A model generated the notes under the pieces. It searched no databases and was not told where the DNA came from. It saw only the letters and a program-made list of their open reading frames with translations. Shown here piece after piece: positions 36,017 to 44,236 of a stretch of DNA of 45,359 bases. The stretch is from Pseudomonadota bacterium (lineage in GTDB: Bacteria; Pseudomonadota; Gammaproteobacteria; SURF-13). Location of the stretch: positions 1-45,359 of the forward strand of contig JAQBXX010000008.1 of the NCBI GenBank assembly GCA_027624315.1, read 5' to 3'. How positions within the stretch are numbered: the stretch's first letter is position 1; every line of letters begins with the position of its first letter. The position numbers and the translations under genes were made by a program.

Positions 36017-37511
36017 ACCCTGCCTCACTGGCGAACCACGGCGCACGTGCCGTCATGATGAGCTGGCTTGCGCGCTCCTTATCCATGCCTTCGATATCGA
36101 GCAGGTCATCTACTGCCTGTTCGGCCAGGTCTTCCATGGTCACAATGCCTCGGCTGGCCAGTCTCTGCGCGAGACGCGGGTCCATGCCTTCCATCGCCAG
36201 CAGATCGGGCGCGGCCTGCGCCGTGCCCAGCACCTCTTCGTTGGCGATGGCGCGCGTAAGCAGTACATCCTTGGCGCGGCTGCGCAACTCCTCCACCATC
36301 TGCTCGTCGAATTCTTCGACGGCGAGCATCTCCTGCGTCGGCACGTAGGCGACCTCCTCAATACTGGAGAAGCCTTCCTGCACCAGAATCGCGGCGACGT
36401 CTTCGTCCACGTCGAGCTGATCCATGAACAGCTTGCGCAACACCTCGGACTCGCCTTCGTTCTTTTCCTCGGCCTGCGTCTCGGTCATCACGTTCAACTC
36501 CCAGCCGGTGAGCTGGCTGGCGAGGCGCACGTTCTGGCCGTTGCGTCCGATGGCCTGCGAGAGCTGGTCTTCGGCCACGGCGACATCCATGCTGTGCGTT
36601 TCCTCGTCCACCACGATGGACTGCACCTCGGCGGGCGACATGGCGTTGATCACGTATTGCGCCGGATTTTCATTCCACAGGATGATGTCCACGCGCTCGC
36701 CCGCGAGCTCGCCCGACACTGCCTGCACACGCGAGCCGCGCATGCCGACGCACGCGCCCACCGGGTCGATGCGCGCATCGTTGCCCTTGACGCCGATCTT
36801 GGCGCGCAGGCCGGGGTCGCGCGCGACGCCCTTGATCTCGATCAGACCGGCGCCGATCTCCGGCACCTCCAGCTTGAACAGTTCGATCAGCAGTTCAGGC
36901 GCGGTGCGGCTGATAAACAACTGCGGGCCGCGCGCCTCGGCGCGCACCTCGCGCAGATAACCGCGCAGGCGGTCGCCCGGGCGCGCCGGCTCGCGCGGAA
37001 TCATGTCGTCGCGGCTGACGAGTGCCTCGACGTTGTTGCCGAGATCCAATAGCACGTTGCCGCGCTCGACGCGCTTCACCACGCCGGTGACCAGTTCGCC
37101 CACGCGCTCCTTGTACGCCTCCACCACCTGCGCACGCTCGGCCTCGCGCACCTTCTGCACGATCACCTGCTTCGCAGTCTGCGCGGCAATGCGCCCGAAG
37201 CTCACCGATTCCAGCGGCTCCTCGATGTATTCGCCCGGCTGCGCATCCGCGCGGACATCCAGCGCGTCCATGAGGCGCAACTGGCTCTCGGGCAGCAAAT
37301 CTGTCGCCGCATCTTCCACCACCAACCAGCGGCGGAAAGTCTGGTAGTCGCCGCTGTCACGGTCGATGGCGACGCGCACGTCAATCTCCTCGCTATAACG
37401 CTTTTTCGTCGCCATCGCGAGCGCGGCCTCGATGGCTTCAAAGATAATGGACTTGGCGACGCCCTTTTCATTGGACACCGCATCCGCTACCAGCAAAATT
37501 TCCTTGTTCAT
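36015..37511 (-). CDS. nusA: Transcription termination/antitermination protein NusA
   Basis: Binds RNA polymerase and RNA to control pausing, termination and antitermination. The N-terminal polymerase-binding domain (about 1-130) precedes an S1 domain ([20 protein letters not shown]), two KH domains ([15 protein letters not shown], then [18 protein letters not shown]) and two C-terminal helix-hairpin repeats ending [20 protein letters not shown]. The 498 residues match the long gammaproteobacterial form. It is flanked by family-2 type repeats on both sides; the downstream one reaches its stop codon. Confidence 0.97.
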   Translation of the reverse strand: MNKEILLVADAVSNEKGVAKSIIFEAIEAALAMATKKRYSEEIDVRVAIDRDSGDYQTFRRWLVVEDAATDLLPESQLRLMDALDVRADAQPGEYIEEPLESVSFGRIAAQTAKQVIVQKVREAERAQVVEAYKERVGELVTGVVKRVERGNVLLDLGNNVEALVSRDDMIPREPARPGDRLRGYLREVRAEARGPQLFISRTAPELLIELFKLEVPEIGAGLIEIKGVARDPGLRAKIGVKGNDARIDPVGACVGMRGSRVQAVSGELAGERVDIILWNENPAQYVINAMSPAEVQSIVVDEETHSMDVAVAEDQLSQAIGRNGQNVRLASQLTGWELNVMTETQAEEKNEGESEVLRKLFMDQLDVDEDVAAILVQEGFSSIEEVAYVPTQEMLAVEEFDEQMVEELRSRAKDVLLTRAIANEEVLGTAQAAPDLLAMEGMDPRLAQRLASRGIVTMEDLAEQAVDDLLDIEGMDKERASQLIMTARAPWFASEAG

Positions 37512-37536
37512 GACATCACCTAATAACTACAGTTAT

Positions 37537-37606
37537 CAAGATACAAGCGGCAAGTTACAAGAAAATCAGGTGTACGAATTCATACACGCTTCTTGCTACT
37601 TGCTAC
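37537..37606. repeat. Imperfect inverted repeat, family 2-like, copy 3
   Basis: The left arm CAAGATACAAGCGGCAAGTT shares the AGATACAAG and GGCAAG words with the other two copies. It pairs imperfectly with TTCTTGCTACTTGCTACTGTA on the right. A small inner pair GTGTA/TACAC is at 37571-37588. The rimP stop (37596-37598) and its last three codons (Ser-Ser-Lys) are in the right arm. Confidence 0.7.
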
Positions 37607-38072
37607 TGTACTCCGGCACCAGTTGCGCCTTGTCGATGCTCTCGAAGGGCAGCGCAAACTCCGCTCCGTCTTCCACTATCACCACCTGTCCGTCACGCAC
37701 ACCGGCGAGTACGCCGGTAAAGTTGCGACGCCCGTGCAGCGGCGTGTGCAGCCGCAGCTTCGCGCGCCGCCCGGTAAAACGTACAAAGTGCTCCACGCTG
37801 AACAACGGCCGATCCAGCCCGGGCGAAGACACTTCCAGTTGATACTGGCCCGTGAGCGGGTCTTCCACGTCCAGCACACCGCTCACCTGGTGGCTCACCC
37901 GCTCGCAATCGTCGAGCGTGATGCCGGTGGCACTGTCGCCGGCGCTGTCAATGTACACCCGCAGCAGCGAGTGACGACCCTGCGGCACATGCACCACACC
38001 CACCAGCTCGTAGCCCAGCGCAGTCACTACCGGCTCGATCAAGTCCTGTAAGCGCGCGGCGTTCTTGCTCAC
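37596..38072 (-). CDS. rimP: Ribosome maturation factor RimP
   Basis: Assembly factor for the 30S subunit. The start is a GTG at 38072 with a GGAGG site seven bases upstream, giving 158 residues (VSKNAARLQDLIEPVV). The N-terminal domain contains GYELVGVVHVP and LRVYID, and the middle carries the family signature YQLEVSSPGLDRPL. The longer open frame upstream runs through the initiator tRNA and is not coding. The order tRNA-fMet-rimP-nusA is that of E. coli metY-rimP-nusA. Confidence 0.95.
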   Translation of the reverse strand: MSKNAARLQDLIEPVVTALGYELVGVVHVPQGRHSLLRVYIDSAGDSATGITLDDCERVSHQVSGVLDVEDPLTGQYQLEVSSPGLDRPLFSVEHFVRFTGRRAKLRLHTPLHGRRNFTGVLAGVRDGQVVIVEDGAEFALPFESIDKAQLVPEYSSK

Positions 38073-38090
38073 AACCGCCTCCACAAACGA

Positions 38091-38113
38091 AAAGTGGGCG
38101 CAAGGCCCACTTT
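38091..38113 (-). promoter_or_regulatory. Stem-loop in the rimP leader
   Basis: AAAGTGGGC and GCCCACTTT form a perfect 9-bp stem with a five-base loop, between the initiator tRNA and the rimP ribosome binding site. It could be an attenuator or a processing signal that separates the tRNA from the messenger. No T run is present. Confidence 0.5.
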
Positions 38114-38165
38114 CCCTAAAACCACCCCACACTTGGCCCCGACCCCGGCCAAGCACGATAAAATC

Positions 38166-38242
38166 TGGTAGCGGGGGCAGGATTTGAACCTGCGACCTTC
38201 GGGTTATGAGCCCGACGAGCTGCCAGACTGCTCCACCCCGCA
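38166..38242 (-). tRNA. Initiator tRNA-fMet(CAU)
   Basis: A 77-nucleotide tRNA with encoded CCA. The anticodon stem-loop TCGGGCTCATAACCCGA has the three consecutive G-C pairs typical of initiators, and the D arm reads GGAGCAGTCTGGCAGCTC. Bases 1 and 72 are both T, so the end of the acceptor stem is unpaired, as needed for formylation, though the usual pair is C1-A72. It leads the rimP-nusA operon. Confidence 0.95.
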
Positions 38243-38359
38243 CTAGACCGCGTACTATACAAAAAAATCCCTGCTCATTCAAGTAAAAAGCCGCATCTGC
38301 TGTGCTTGCGCCCGCCACACATGGGCCGGGCACGACGCGCGGACTTTCGCTACCAGTTT

Positions 38360-38517
38360 GTTGAAAAAGGCCATCCATGGCCTTTTTCAACACGCAAAGC
38401 AAAAAATGTGATTTTTACTTTGCTTCCTTTTTCAAACACTTGGGTGTTTGAAAAAGGGCGGTACATCCATGTACCGCACCGCAGTTTGTTGAAAAACGCA
38501 GTTTTTCAACAAACTGC
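38360..38517. repeat. Array of four perfect hairpins upstream of mutS
   Basis: Four stem-loops occur in sequence: GTTGAAAAAGGCCAT/ATGGCCTTTTTCAAC (38360-38391), CCTTTTTCAAACAC/GTGTTTGAAAAAGG (38426-38457), GCGGTACAT/ATGTACCGC (38458-38477) and a 17-bp stem at 38481-38517 (TTTGTTGAAAAAC core). All are exact. The first and third share the tip CATCCATG. The array ends 12 bases before the mutS start, so it lies in or next to its promoter and leader. Confidence 0.85.
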
Positions 38518-38529
38518 TACACTGGCGCG

Positions 38530-41085
38530 ATGAACGCACCGCACACCCCACCGGCGCAGCACACGCCGGTCATGCAGCAATACCTGCGCATCAAGGCCGC
38601 CCACCCCGACACCCTGCTGTTTTACCGCATGGGGGATTTCTACGAGCTGTTCTTCGACGACGCCGAAAAGGCATCGCGGCTGCTCAACATCACGCTCACC
38701 GCGCGCGGGCAGTTGGGCGGCGCACCGATCCCGATGGCGGGCGTGCCCTACCACGCCGCGGACGCCTACCTCGCCCGCCTGGTGCGCGCCGGGGAATCGG
38801 TGGCGATCTGCGAGCAGATCGGCGACCCGGCGAAGAGCAAGGGCCCGGTGGAGCGCAAGGTGGTGCGCATCATTACGCCCGGCACGGTGACGGACGAGGC
38901 GCTGCTCGATGAGCGGCGCGACGCGCTGATTGCGAGCATCCATGAACACCAGAATCATTTCGGCATCGCCGCGCTCGACCTCAGCAGCGGACGCTACACA
39001 CTGCTGGAGGTCGAAAGCACGGAAGCCGTCGCGGGTGAACTGGAGCGGCTGCGGCCTGCGGAGTTGCTGGTGAGCGAGGACTTCAGGCACGCCCCGCTGG
39101 TCGAAGGGCGACGCGGGGTGCGCCGGATTGCGCCGTGGCACTTCGACCTCGACACCGCGACCCGTTTGTTGTGCGCGCAGTTCGGCACACGTGATCTCGC
39201 GGGCTTCGGTTGCGCGCACGCCGCCTTGGGCATCGCAGCGGCGGGCGCACTGCTGGCCTACGTGAGCGATACCCAGCGCAGCCGCCTGCCGCACCTGCGC
39301 TCGCTCAGTCTGGAGAACCGCAGCGATGCACTCCTGCTCGATGCCGCGAGCCGCCGAAACCTGGAACTCGAATTCAGCCTCTCCGGCGCGCACGAGCACA
39401 CCCTGTGCGGCGTGCTGGACCACACCGCCACTAGCATGGGCAGCCGTTTGCTCAAGCGCTGGATTCATCGCCCATTGCGCAGCCGCGTCGTGCTACAGAG
39501 CCGCCAGCACGCCGTCGGCGAGCTGCTGGAAGATCAACGTTATCAGCCGCTGCACGACGTGCTGTGCGGCATCGGCGACATCGAGCGCATCCTCGCGCGC
39601 GTGGCGCTGAAGTCGGCGCGCCCGCGCGATCTCGCGCAGTTGCGTAACGCGCTCGGCCTGCTGCCTGCGCTGCATGAACAACTCGCCGACATTGAGACTC
39701 CGCGCGTACGCGAACTGGCGCAGCTCATCGGCCGCCATCCCGCCGTGCACCAGCGGCTGGCGCAGGCGCTGGTGGAAAACCCGCCCATGCTGATCCGCGA
39801 CGGCGGCGTGATCGCGCCCGGCTTCGACGCCGAACTGGATGAGTTGCGCGCGCTGCGTGAAAACGCGGGCGACTACCTCATGGCGCTGGAGGCGCGCGAA
39901 CGCGAGCGCAGCGGCATCGCCAACCTCAAGGTGAATTACAACCGTGTGCACGGTTATTACATCGAGGTCACGCGCACGCAGGCGGAAAAAATCCCGGCCG
40001 ATTATCAGCGCCGCCAGACGCTGAAGGGTGTCGAGCGCTACATCACGCCGGAACTGAAGGGCTTCGAGGACAAGGCGCTCTCCGCCGCCGAGCGCGCGCT
40101 CACACGCGAAAAAATGCTGTATGACGCACTGCTCGATGAACTCGTCACGCACCTCCCCGCGTTACAGGCGAGTGCAGATGGACTCGCCGAGCTCGACGTG
40201 CTCGCCAACCTCGCCGCGCGCGCGGATCACCTGAACTGGAGCGCGCCGGAACTCAGCGCCACGCCGGGAATCATCATCAAGGACGGGCGTCATCCGGTGG
40301 TGGAGTCCGCGCTCGATACGCCGTTTGTGCCGAACGACATCGAGCTCAACGAAACACGGCGTTTGCTCATCATCACCGGCCCCAACATGGGCGGCAAATC
40401 CACCTACATGCGTCAGGTTGCGCTCATCGTGCTGCTCGCGCACATCGGCAGCTACGTGCCGGCGGCGCACGCCGTGATCGGACCGATCGATCGTATCTTC
40501 ACGCGCATCGGCAGCTCCGACGATCTCGCGGGCGGGCGCTCGACCTTCATGGTGGAAATGACCGAGACCGCCACCATCCTGCACAACGCCACGCGCGCAA
40601 GCCTGGTGCTGATGGACGAGGTCGGGCGCGGCACCAGCACCTTCGACGGCCTGGCACTCGCCTGGGCCTGCGTACACGCACTCGCCGGACAACTCGGCGC
40701 CTACACGCTGTTCGCCACGCACTACTTTGAACTGACCGCACTGCCAGACCAGCTCCCCGCCTGCGCCAACGTGCACCTCGACGCGGTGGAGCACGGCGAC
40801 GGCATCGTGTTTCTGCACGCCGTGAAGGACGGCCCCGCCAACCAGAGCTATGGCCTGCAAGTCGCCGCACTCGCCGGCGTACCGCGCGCGGTGATCGAGC
40901 ACGCGCGGCAACGTCTCGCACAACTGGAGACGCGCGCAACGCCTCCCTCCTCCGCGCCGCAGATGAATTTATTCCAACCTACGCATCCCGTGCTCACAGC
41001 GCTTGCTGCACTGCGACCCGACGAACTCACACCCAAACAGGCGCTGGAGGCGTTATATCGGCTCAAAGGACTACTACCGGACTGA
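38530..41085 (+). CDS. mutS: DNA mismatch repair protein MutS
   Basis: Recognises mismatches and starts repair with MutL. The N-terminal mismatch-binding motif is near [17 protein letters not shown] (Phe-x-Glu type, residues 36-52). The ABC-type ATPase has Walker [11 protein letters not shown] (616-625), [26 protein letters not shown] and FATHYFEL. The 851 residues are normal for the MutS1 family. It has no obvious ribosome binding site, and the hairpin array ends just upstream, so translation may be affected by structure. The usual recA/cinA neighbours are absent; yciB follows. Confidence 0.97.
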   Translation: MNAPHTPPAQHTPVMQQYLRIKAAHPDTLLFYRMGDFYELFFDDAEKASRLLNITLTARGQLGGAPIPMAGVPYHAADAYLARLVRAGESVAICEQIGDPAKSKGPVERKVVRIITPGTVTDEALLDERRDALIASIHEHQNHFGIAALDLSSGRYTLLEVESTEAVAGELERLRPAELLVSEDFRHAPLVEGRRGVRRIAPWHFDLDTATRLLCAQFGTRDLAGFGCAHAALGIAAAGALLAYVSDTQRSRLPHLRSLSLENRSDALLLDAASRRNLELEFSLSGAHEHTLCGVLDHTATSMGSRLLKRWIHRPLRSRVVLQSRQHAVGELLEDQRYQPLHDVLCGIGDIERILARVALKSARPRDLAQLRNALGLLPALHEQLADIETPRVRELAQLIGRHPAVHQRLAQALVENPPMLIRDGGVIAPGFDAELDELRALRENAGDYLMALEARERERSGIANLKVNYNRVHGYYIEVTRTQAEKIPADYQRRQTLKGVERYITPELKGFEDKALSAAERALTREKMLYDALLDELVTHLPALQASADGLAELDVLANLAARADHLNWSAPELSATPGIIIKDGRHPVVESALDTPFVPNDIELNETRRLLIITGPNMGGKSTYMRQVALIVLLAHIGSYVPAAHAVIGPIDRIFTRIGSSDDLAGGRSTFMVEMTETATILHNATRASLVLMDEVGRGTSTFDGLALAWACVHALAGQLGAYTLFATHYFELTALPDQLPACANVHLDAVEHGDGIVFLHAVKDGPANQSYGLQVAALAGVPRAVIEHARQRLAQLETRATPPSSAPQMNLFQPTHPVLTALAALRPDELTPKQALEALYRLKGLLPD

Positions 41086-41132
41086 CGTCCATGAGAAAAT
41101 AACCGCAGTCCGATTCACACACGCAGGCTCAC

Positions 41133-41678
41133 ATGAAATTCTTATTCGACCTGTTTCCGATTCTGCTGTTTTTCATCGCCTACAAGTTTTATGGCATCTA
41201 TGTCGCCACCACGGTTGCCATTGCGGCGTCGTTTGTGCAGGTCGGCGTGTTCTGGCTCAAGCACCGGCGCTTCGAGACCATGCATCTCGTCACCCTCGGA
41301 CTTATTGTCGTGTTCGGCGGCGCCACCTTGCTGCTCAAGGACGAGATGTTCATCAAGTGGAAACCGTCGGTGCTCAACTGGCTGTTCGGCGCGGCGTTTC
41401 TCATCAGTCAATTTGTGGGTGACAAGAATCTCGCGCAACGCATGCTGGGCGGCAACATCAGCTTGCCGGTAGCGATATGGACGCGACTCAATCTGAGTTG
41501 GGCCGCGTTTTTCGTTGCGGTCGGTTTCGCCAATCTGTACGTGGTGTACAACTTCGACACCGATACCTGGGTCGACTTCAAGCTGTTCGGCATCGTCGGC
41601 CTCACGCTGGTGTTCGTCATCCTGCAGGCGATTTATCTGTCGCGTCACATGCAGAACGTCCCCGGCAACAAAGAATAA
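41133..41678 (+). CDS. yciB: Septation protein A family (YciB/IspA)
   Basis: Inner-membrane protein linked to cell division and envelope integrity. It has five or so hydrophobic segments, starts with MKFLFDLFPILLFFIAYK, and has the LLLKDEMFIKWKPSVLNWLF and FVGDKNLAQRMLG segments of the family. The 181 residues are normal. It begins a small run yciB-yciI-bolA-ppiC that recurs in beta- and gammaproteobacteria. Confidence 0.95.
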   Translation: MKFLFDLFPILLFFIAYKFYGIYVATTVAIAASFVQVGVFWLKHRRFETMHLVTLGLIVVFGGATLLLKDEMFIKWKPSVLNWLFGAAFLISQFVGDKNLAQRMLGGNISLPVAIWTRLNLSWAAFFVAVGFANLYVVYNFDTDTWVDFKLFGIVGLTLVFVILQAIYLSRHMQNVPGNKE

Positions 41679-41684
41679 AACAGC

Positions 41685-41984
41685 ATGCTCTACGTTATTC
41701 AAGGCGCAGACCTGCCCGACAGCCTGGAGCGCCGTCGCGCTGCGCGTCCCGCGCACCTTGCGCGCCTCACGGCGTTGCGCGACGCCGGGCGTCTCGTGCT
41801 GGCTGGCCCGCATCCCGCCATCGACAGCCCTGATCCGAGCGCGGCGGGCTTTACCGGCAGCCTCATCGTCGCCGAGTTCCCCTCGCTCGCAGAGGCGCAG
41901 GCGTGGGCCGACGCCGACCCTTATTGCAGTGCAGGCGTGTACGCCAGCGTCAGCGTGAAACCTTTCATACAGGTGCTGCCGTAA
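41685..41984 (+). CDS. yciI: YciI family protein
   Basis: Small dimeric ferredoxin-like fold protein of unknown function. The family pattern is visible in [20 protein letters not shown]-type helix and GPHPAIDS, then [20 protein letters not shown] and DPYCSAGVY. The His near residue 25 and Asp near 77-80 correspond to the proposed active-site pair. It lies six bases after yciB and overlaps bolA by one base (TAATG). Confidence 0.9.
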   Translation: MLYVIQGADLPDSLERRRAARPAHLARLTALRDAGRLVLAGPHPAIDSPDPSAAGFTGSLIVAEFPSLAEAQAWADADPYCSAGVYASVSVKPFIQVLP

Positions 41985-42265
41985 TGACGGCGGCGCGCGT
42001 TGAGATGATCCACCAGCGCCTCACCGCGGCGCTGGCGCCCGAGCACCTCACCATCATCGACGAAAGCCATAAGCACGCGGGTCACGCCGGCGCCCAATCG
42101 GGCGGCGGACACTTCGCCGTCACCCTGGTGAGCAAGGCCTTTTCCGGTCAGGGGCTGCTCGCGCGACATCGAATGGTATATGATGCGCTGGGGTCTGCCA
42201 TGCACACCGACATTCATGCCCTCAGCATCCGGGCATTCACTCCCGACGAATTCAACCCGCACTAA
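41984..42265 (+). CDS. bolA: BolA family transcriptional/iron-sulfur factor
   Basis: Small KH-like protein that partners monothiol glutaredoxin in Fe-S handling and affects shape and stress responses. From the ATG at 41984 it has 93 residues, with IDESHKHAGHAG (the conserved His region) and FSGQGLLARHRMVYDAL, both family signatures, then HALSIRAFTPDEF. The start overlaps the yciI stop. The longer open frame starting at 41903 lies in yciI and is rejected. Confidence 0.93.
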   Translation: MTAARVEMIHQRLTAALAPEHLTIIDESHKHAGHAGAQSGGGHFAVTLVSKAFSGQGLLARHRMVYDALGSAMHTDIHALSIRAFTPDEFNPH

Positions 42266-42276
42266 GGAATAACGCT

Positions 42277-43164
42277 ATGTCGCCAATGAAAAAGGCTGTA
42301 TTAGTCGTCGCCCTGCTCAGCGTCGCGTTCATCGCGGCCTGCAACAAAAAGCCGGACGAAAAAGCTGCGGGCAGCAAGGCCACTGATGTGATCGCTGTGG
42401 TCAGCGGCACCTCCATCAACAACGCCGCCTACGACGCTTACGCGCGCCAGCGTGCGCAGTCACGCCCGACGTCCGGCTCACCGGAAGAGCGCAAGGCGAC
42501 CCTCGACGAACTCATCAACCGCGAGCTGATCTACCAGGAAGGCGTGAAGCAGGGCCTGGACAAGAAGCCCGAAGTGGCCGCCGAGATTGAAAACCAGAAG
42601 CGTAATATCGTCGCCAGCGCCACCATCCGCGCCCATACGGAGTCGACCAAGTTCAGCGACGAGGCACTGCGCAAGGAATATGAGACCCACATCGGCGCCA
42701 TGACCGGCAAGGAATTCCATGCACGGCACATCCTGGTGAAGGGCGAAGACGAGGCCAAGGCCATCATCGCCAGGCTCGACAAGGGCGCCGACTTCGCCAC
42801 CATCGCCAAAGACAAATCACAGGATACTGGCTCGGCCAAAAACGGCGGCGACCTGAGCTGGTTTGAACCGGGCCAGATGGTGAAACCGTTCGGCGACGCC
42901 GTGAAGGCGATGGAGAAAGGCACCTACACCAAGACAGCGGTGCAGTCACAGTTCGGCTGGCACATCATCAAGCTCGAAGACACGCGCGACATCAAGCCGC
43001 CGGAGTTCGAGAAGGTGAAAGACAATGTGCGCAACATCCTGCAGAGCAAGGCAGTCGAAACCTACCTCGCCACCCTCAAAGGCAAGGCCAAGATCGAGAT
43101 CAAGGGTGAGCAGGCCGCGAAGCCCGCAGCACCCACCATGCCGAAGACCGAAGCAGGCAAGTAA
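42277..43164 (+). CDS. Parvulin-type peptidylprolyl isomerase lipoprotein
   Basis: Periplasmic foldase of the PpiC/SurA type. A signal peptide ends in a lipobox with Cys22 (VAFIAAC), so the protein is probably a lipoprotein. A SurA-N-like helical region spans about 40-135, and the parvulin domain about 145-240 (EFHARHILVKGEDEAKAII, GGDLSWFEPGQMVKPFGDAV, TKTAVQSQFGWHIIKLED). The tail is Lys/Ala/Pro-rich. AAGGA precedes the ATG by about 9 bases. It follows bolA, and a strong terminator follows it. Confidence 0.93.
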   Translation: MSPMKKAVLVVALLSVAFIAACNKKPDEKAAGSKATDVIAVVSGTSINNAAYDAYARQRAQSRPTSGSPEERKATLDELINRELIYQEGVKQGLDKKPEVAAEIENQKRNIVASATIRAHTESTKFSDEALRKEYETHIGAMTGKEFHARHILVKGEDEAKAIIARLDKGADFATIAKDKSQDTGSAKNGGDLSWFEPGQMVKPFGDAVKAMEKGTYTKTAVQSQFGWHIIKLEDTRDIKPPEFEKVKDNVRNILQSKAVETYLATLKGKAKIEIKGEQAAKPAAPTMPKTEAGK

Positions 43165-43179
43165 TACCCCCGCTGACAC

Positions 43180-43214
43180 CCGGCAGACCGCAGTTGCGGC
43201 CTGCCGGTTTTTTT
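43180..43214 (+). terminator. Intrinsic terminator after the parvulin gene
   Basis: CCGGCAG-A-CCGCA and TGCGG-C-CTGCCGG form a stem with one central mismatch around a short loop (43180-43207), followed by a run of seven T. This is a textbook rho-independent terminator ending the mutS/yciB-side operon and marking the border to the accessory region. Confidence 0.9.
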
Positions 43215-43231
43215 ATGTGCGCAATGCGCGC

Positions 43232-43376
43232 TCGTCCGGTAGCTGTACTGTTGCAGCGCACCCTCGCTGATGAAGCCGTTGGCGCCAAACACCTCTTCTG
43301 GCATTATGTACCTGTCTGGGTGCGTGAAATCAGGATACCTTAGGTCAGTCTCTGGATTCAAACTGTCGAGGTCACT
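43232..43376 (-). pseudogene. Possible protein-coding fragment, unidentified
   Basis: On the minus strand this stretch reads in one frame as a plausible protein piece containing RYPDFTHPDRYIMPEEVF and GANGFISEGALQQ. I do not recognise the family. The frame continues into antisense of the parD-like gene on one side and past the terminator on the other, so only this piece could be real. It may be debris of another accessory gene. Confidence 0.25.
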
Positions 43377-43556
43377 ATGGAACCCTTGAAGAAAGAAGCG
43401 ATGGACACCCTTGCGAATCTGCCCGATGACGCAGACATCGACGAGATCATGTATCGGCTCTATGTGCTCGATAAAATCCGCAAGGGCCGGGAAGCGGTGG
43501 AACAAGGCCGCACCATCAGCCATGAGGACTTAAGGCGTGAGATCGCGCAGTGGTAG
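43377..43556 (+). CDS. ParD-like antitoxin (59 aa)
   Basis: Short acidic protein (MEPLKKEAMDTLANLPDDAD...) resembling antitoxins paired with ParE-type toxins. The C-terminal part KGREAVEQGRTISHEDLRR is typical of such small antitoxins. A GAGG site precedes the ATG by seven bases. The following toxin frame starts at a GTG overlapping its end by seven bases, the usual coupling. The antitoxin looks intact although its toxin is broken. The exact antitoxin family is uncertain. Confidence 0.75.
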   Translation: MEPLKKEAMDTLANLPDDADIDEIMYRLYVLDKIRKGREAVEQGRTISHEDLRREIAQW

Positions 43557-43693
43557 TTTGGTCAGACCCTGCCAAGGCGGATCTGCGCCACATTTTCGAG
43601 TATATCACCCACGACTCGCACCACTACGCCCAGAAGGTCACGCAGGAGTATGCTGCTGGCCAAGGCAGCGAGCAGCTAACGAGGAGCGTGTAA
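43550..43693 (+). pseudogene. ParE-family toxin, truncated
   Basis: The GTG-started frame gives VVWSDPAKADLRHIFEYITH then DSHHYAQKVTQE, the N-terminal helix hairpin of RelE/ParE toxins. After about 33 residues the sequence loses family character and stops at 47 residues. Normal toxins have about 95-105 residues, and the missing part contains the active-surface strands. It is therefore very likely inactive. The stop overlaps the next start (TAATG). Confidence 0.78.
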
Positions 43694-43923
43694 TGGAAAA
43701 GATTGTACATCTGCATATCGAGAAGCTGCCGGAAGGCATGTATCTGGCTACCTCCGAGGAAGTCCAGGGTCTGATCGCTCAGGGACGTACGATTCAGGAA
43801 ACTCTCGAGATCGCGCGTGACGTGGCGAAGAAGTTGATCGAGGCCCGTCAGGAACGTGCAGAGACATCACCGCTTTCCCCAGCGGGCGATGCCCTGGATT
43901 ATCCGTTGATCGTCAACGCCTGA
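43693..43923 (+). CDS. hicB: HicB-like antitoxin (76 aa)
   Basis: The protein begins MEKIVHLHIEKLPEGMYLAT and continues GLIAQGRTIQETLEIARDVAKKLIE, the partial RNase H-like fold of HicB antitoxins with the conserved Gly and helix. At 76 residues it is a short member. GAGGAG lies about eight bases before the ATG. It shares one base with the broken parE stop and one with the following hicA start (TGATG), so the modules were tightly joined. Confidence 0.82.
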   Translation: MEKIVHLHIEKLPEGMYLATSEEVQGLIAQGRTIQETLEIARDVAKKLIEARQERAETSPLSPAGDALDYPLIVNA

Positions 43924-44191
43924 TGGGACGACTCACGGGGTTTAAATACCGGGAGATCGTCAAGCGTTTATAAAGCGGCTCGGCTTTGCCTTCGACCGGC
44001 AAGCAGTCGGCAGTCACGAAGTATTGTAGCATTCCGGGGTGAGAGAGGGAGCTACAACTAGCATCACGAGCAAGTTGCGATGCATCAAAGTGATAAACAA
44101 CTCCGTTGTCAGGACTGCGCCAGTATTCATCCCACCCAGCAGCAACGGGTAGGGCAATGGAACAAAATAAAAACGGGATGAGTTTTTTCAT
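43913..44191 (-). CDS. Small exported protein with a chimeric C-terminus
   Basis: The ATG at 44191 has a good GAGGGA site five bases upstream and starts a signal peptide (MKKLIPFLFCSIALPVAAG). The mature part WDEYWRSPDNGVVYHFDASQ resembles the first strands of small surface-adhesin-E-like secreted proteins, which is a weak similarity. From about residue 55 the frame runs antisense through the broken hicA gene, so the last ~38 residues are probably not native. The gene is likely truncated by the same event that cut hicA. Confidence 0.5.
   Translation of the reverse strand: MKKLIPFLFCSIALPVAAGWDEYWRSPDNGVVYHFDASQLARDASCSSLSHPGMLQYFVTADCLPVEGKAEPLYKRLTISRYLNPVSRPIRR
43923..44029 (+). pseudogene. 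hicA: HicA toxin, frameshifted and truncated
   Basis: The frame opens MGRLTGFKYREIVKRL and hits a stop at 43971-43973. Two bases further in frame, translation resumes as KRLGFAFDRQAVGSHEV, which is the continuation of HicA including the catalytic His of the GSHE motif. A two-base insertion explains the break. After SHEV the sequence ends and unrelated DNA follows, so the C-terminal half of the small toxin is also gone. Confidence 0.82.
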
Positions 44192-44236
44192 TACTTCCCT
44201 CGAAAAAGTTAAGGTCTATTCATGTCCTACTGAACG

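Noticed and set aside
37596-38402. Long rimP frame with 110 extra N-terminal codons
   Set aside because: The extension crosses the initiator tRNA gene; the GTG at 38072 with a GGAGG site fits the family start.
38360-38517. Possible CRISPR-like array
   Set aside because: The units are palindromes of differing length and sequence without regular spacers or direct repeats of constant size, and there are no cas genes.
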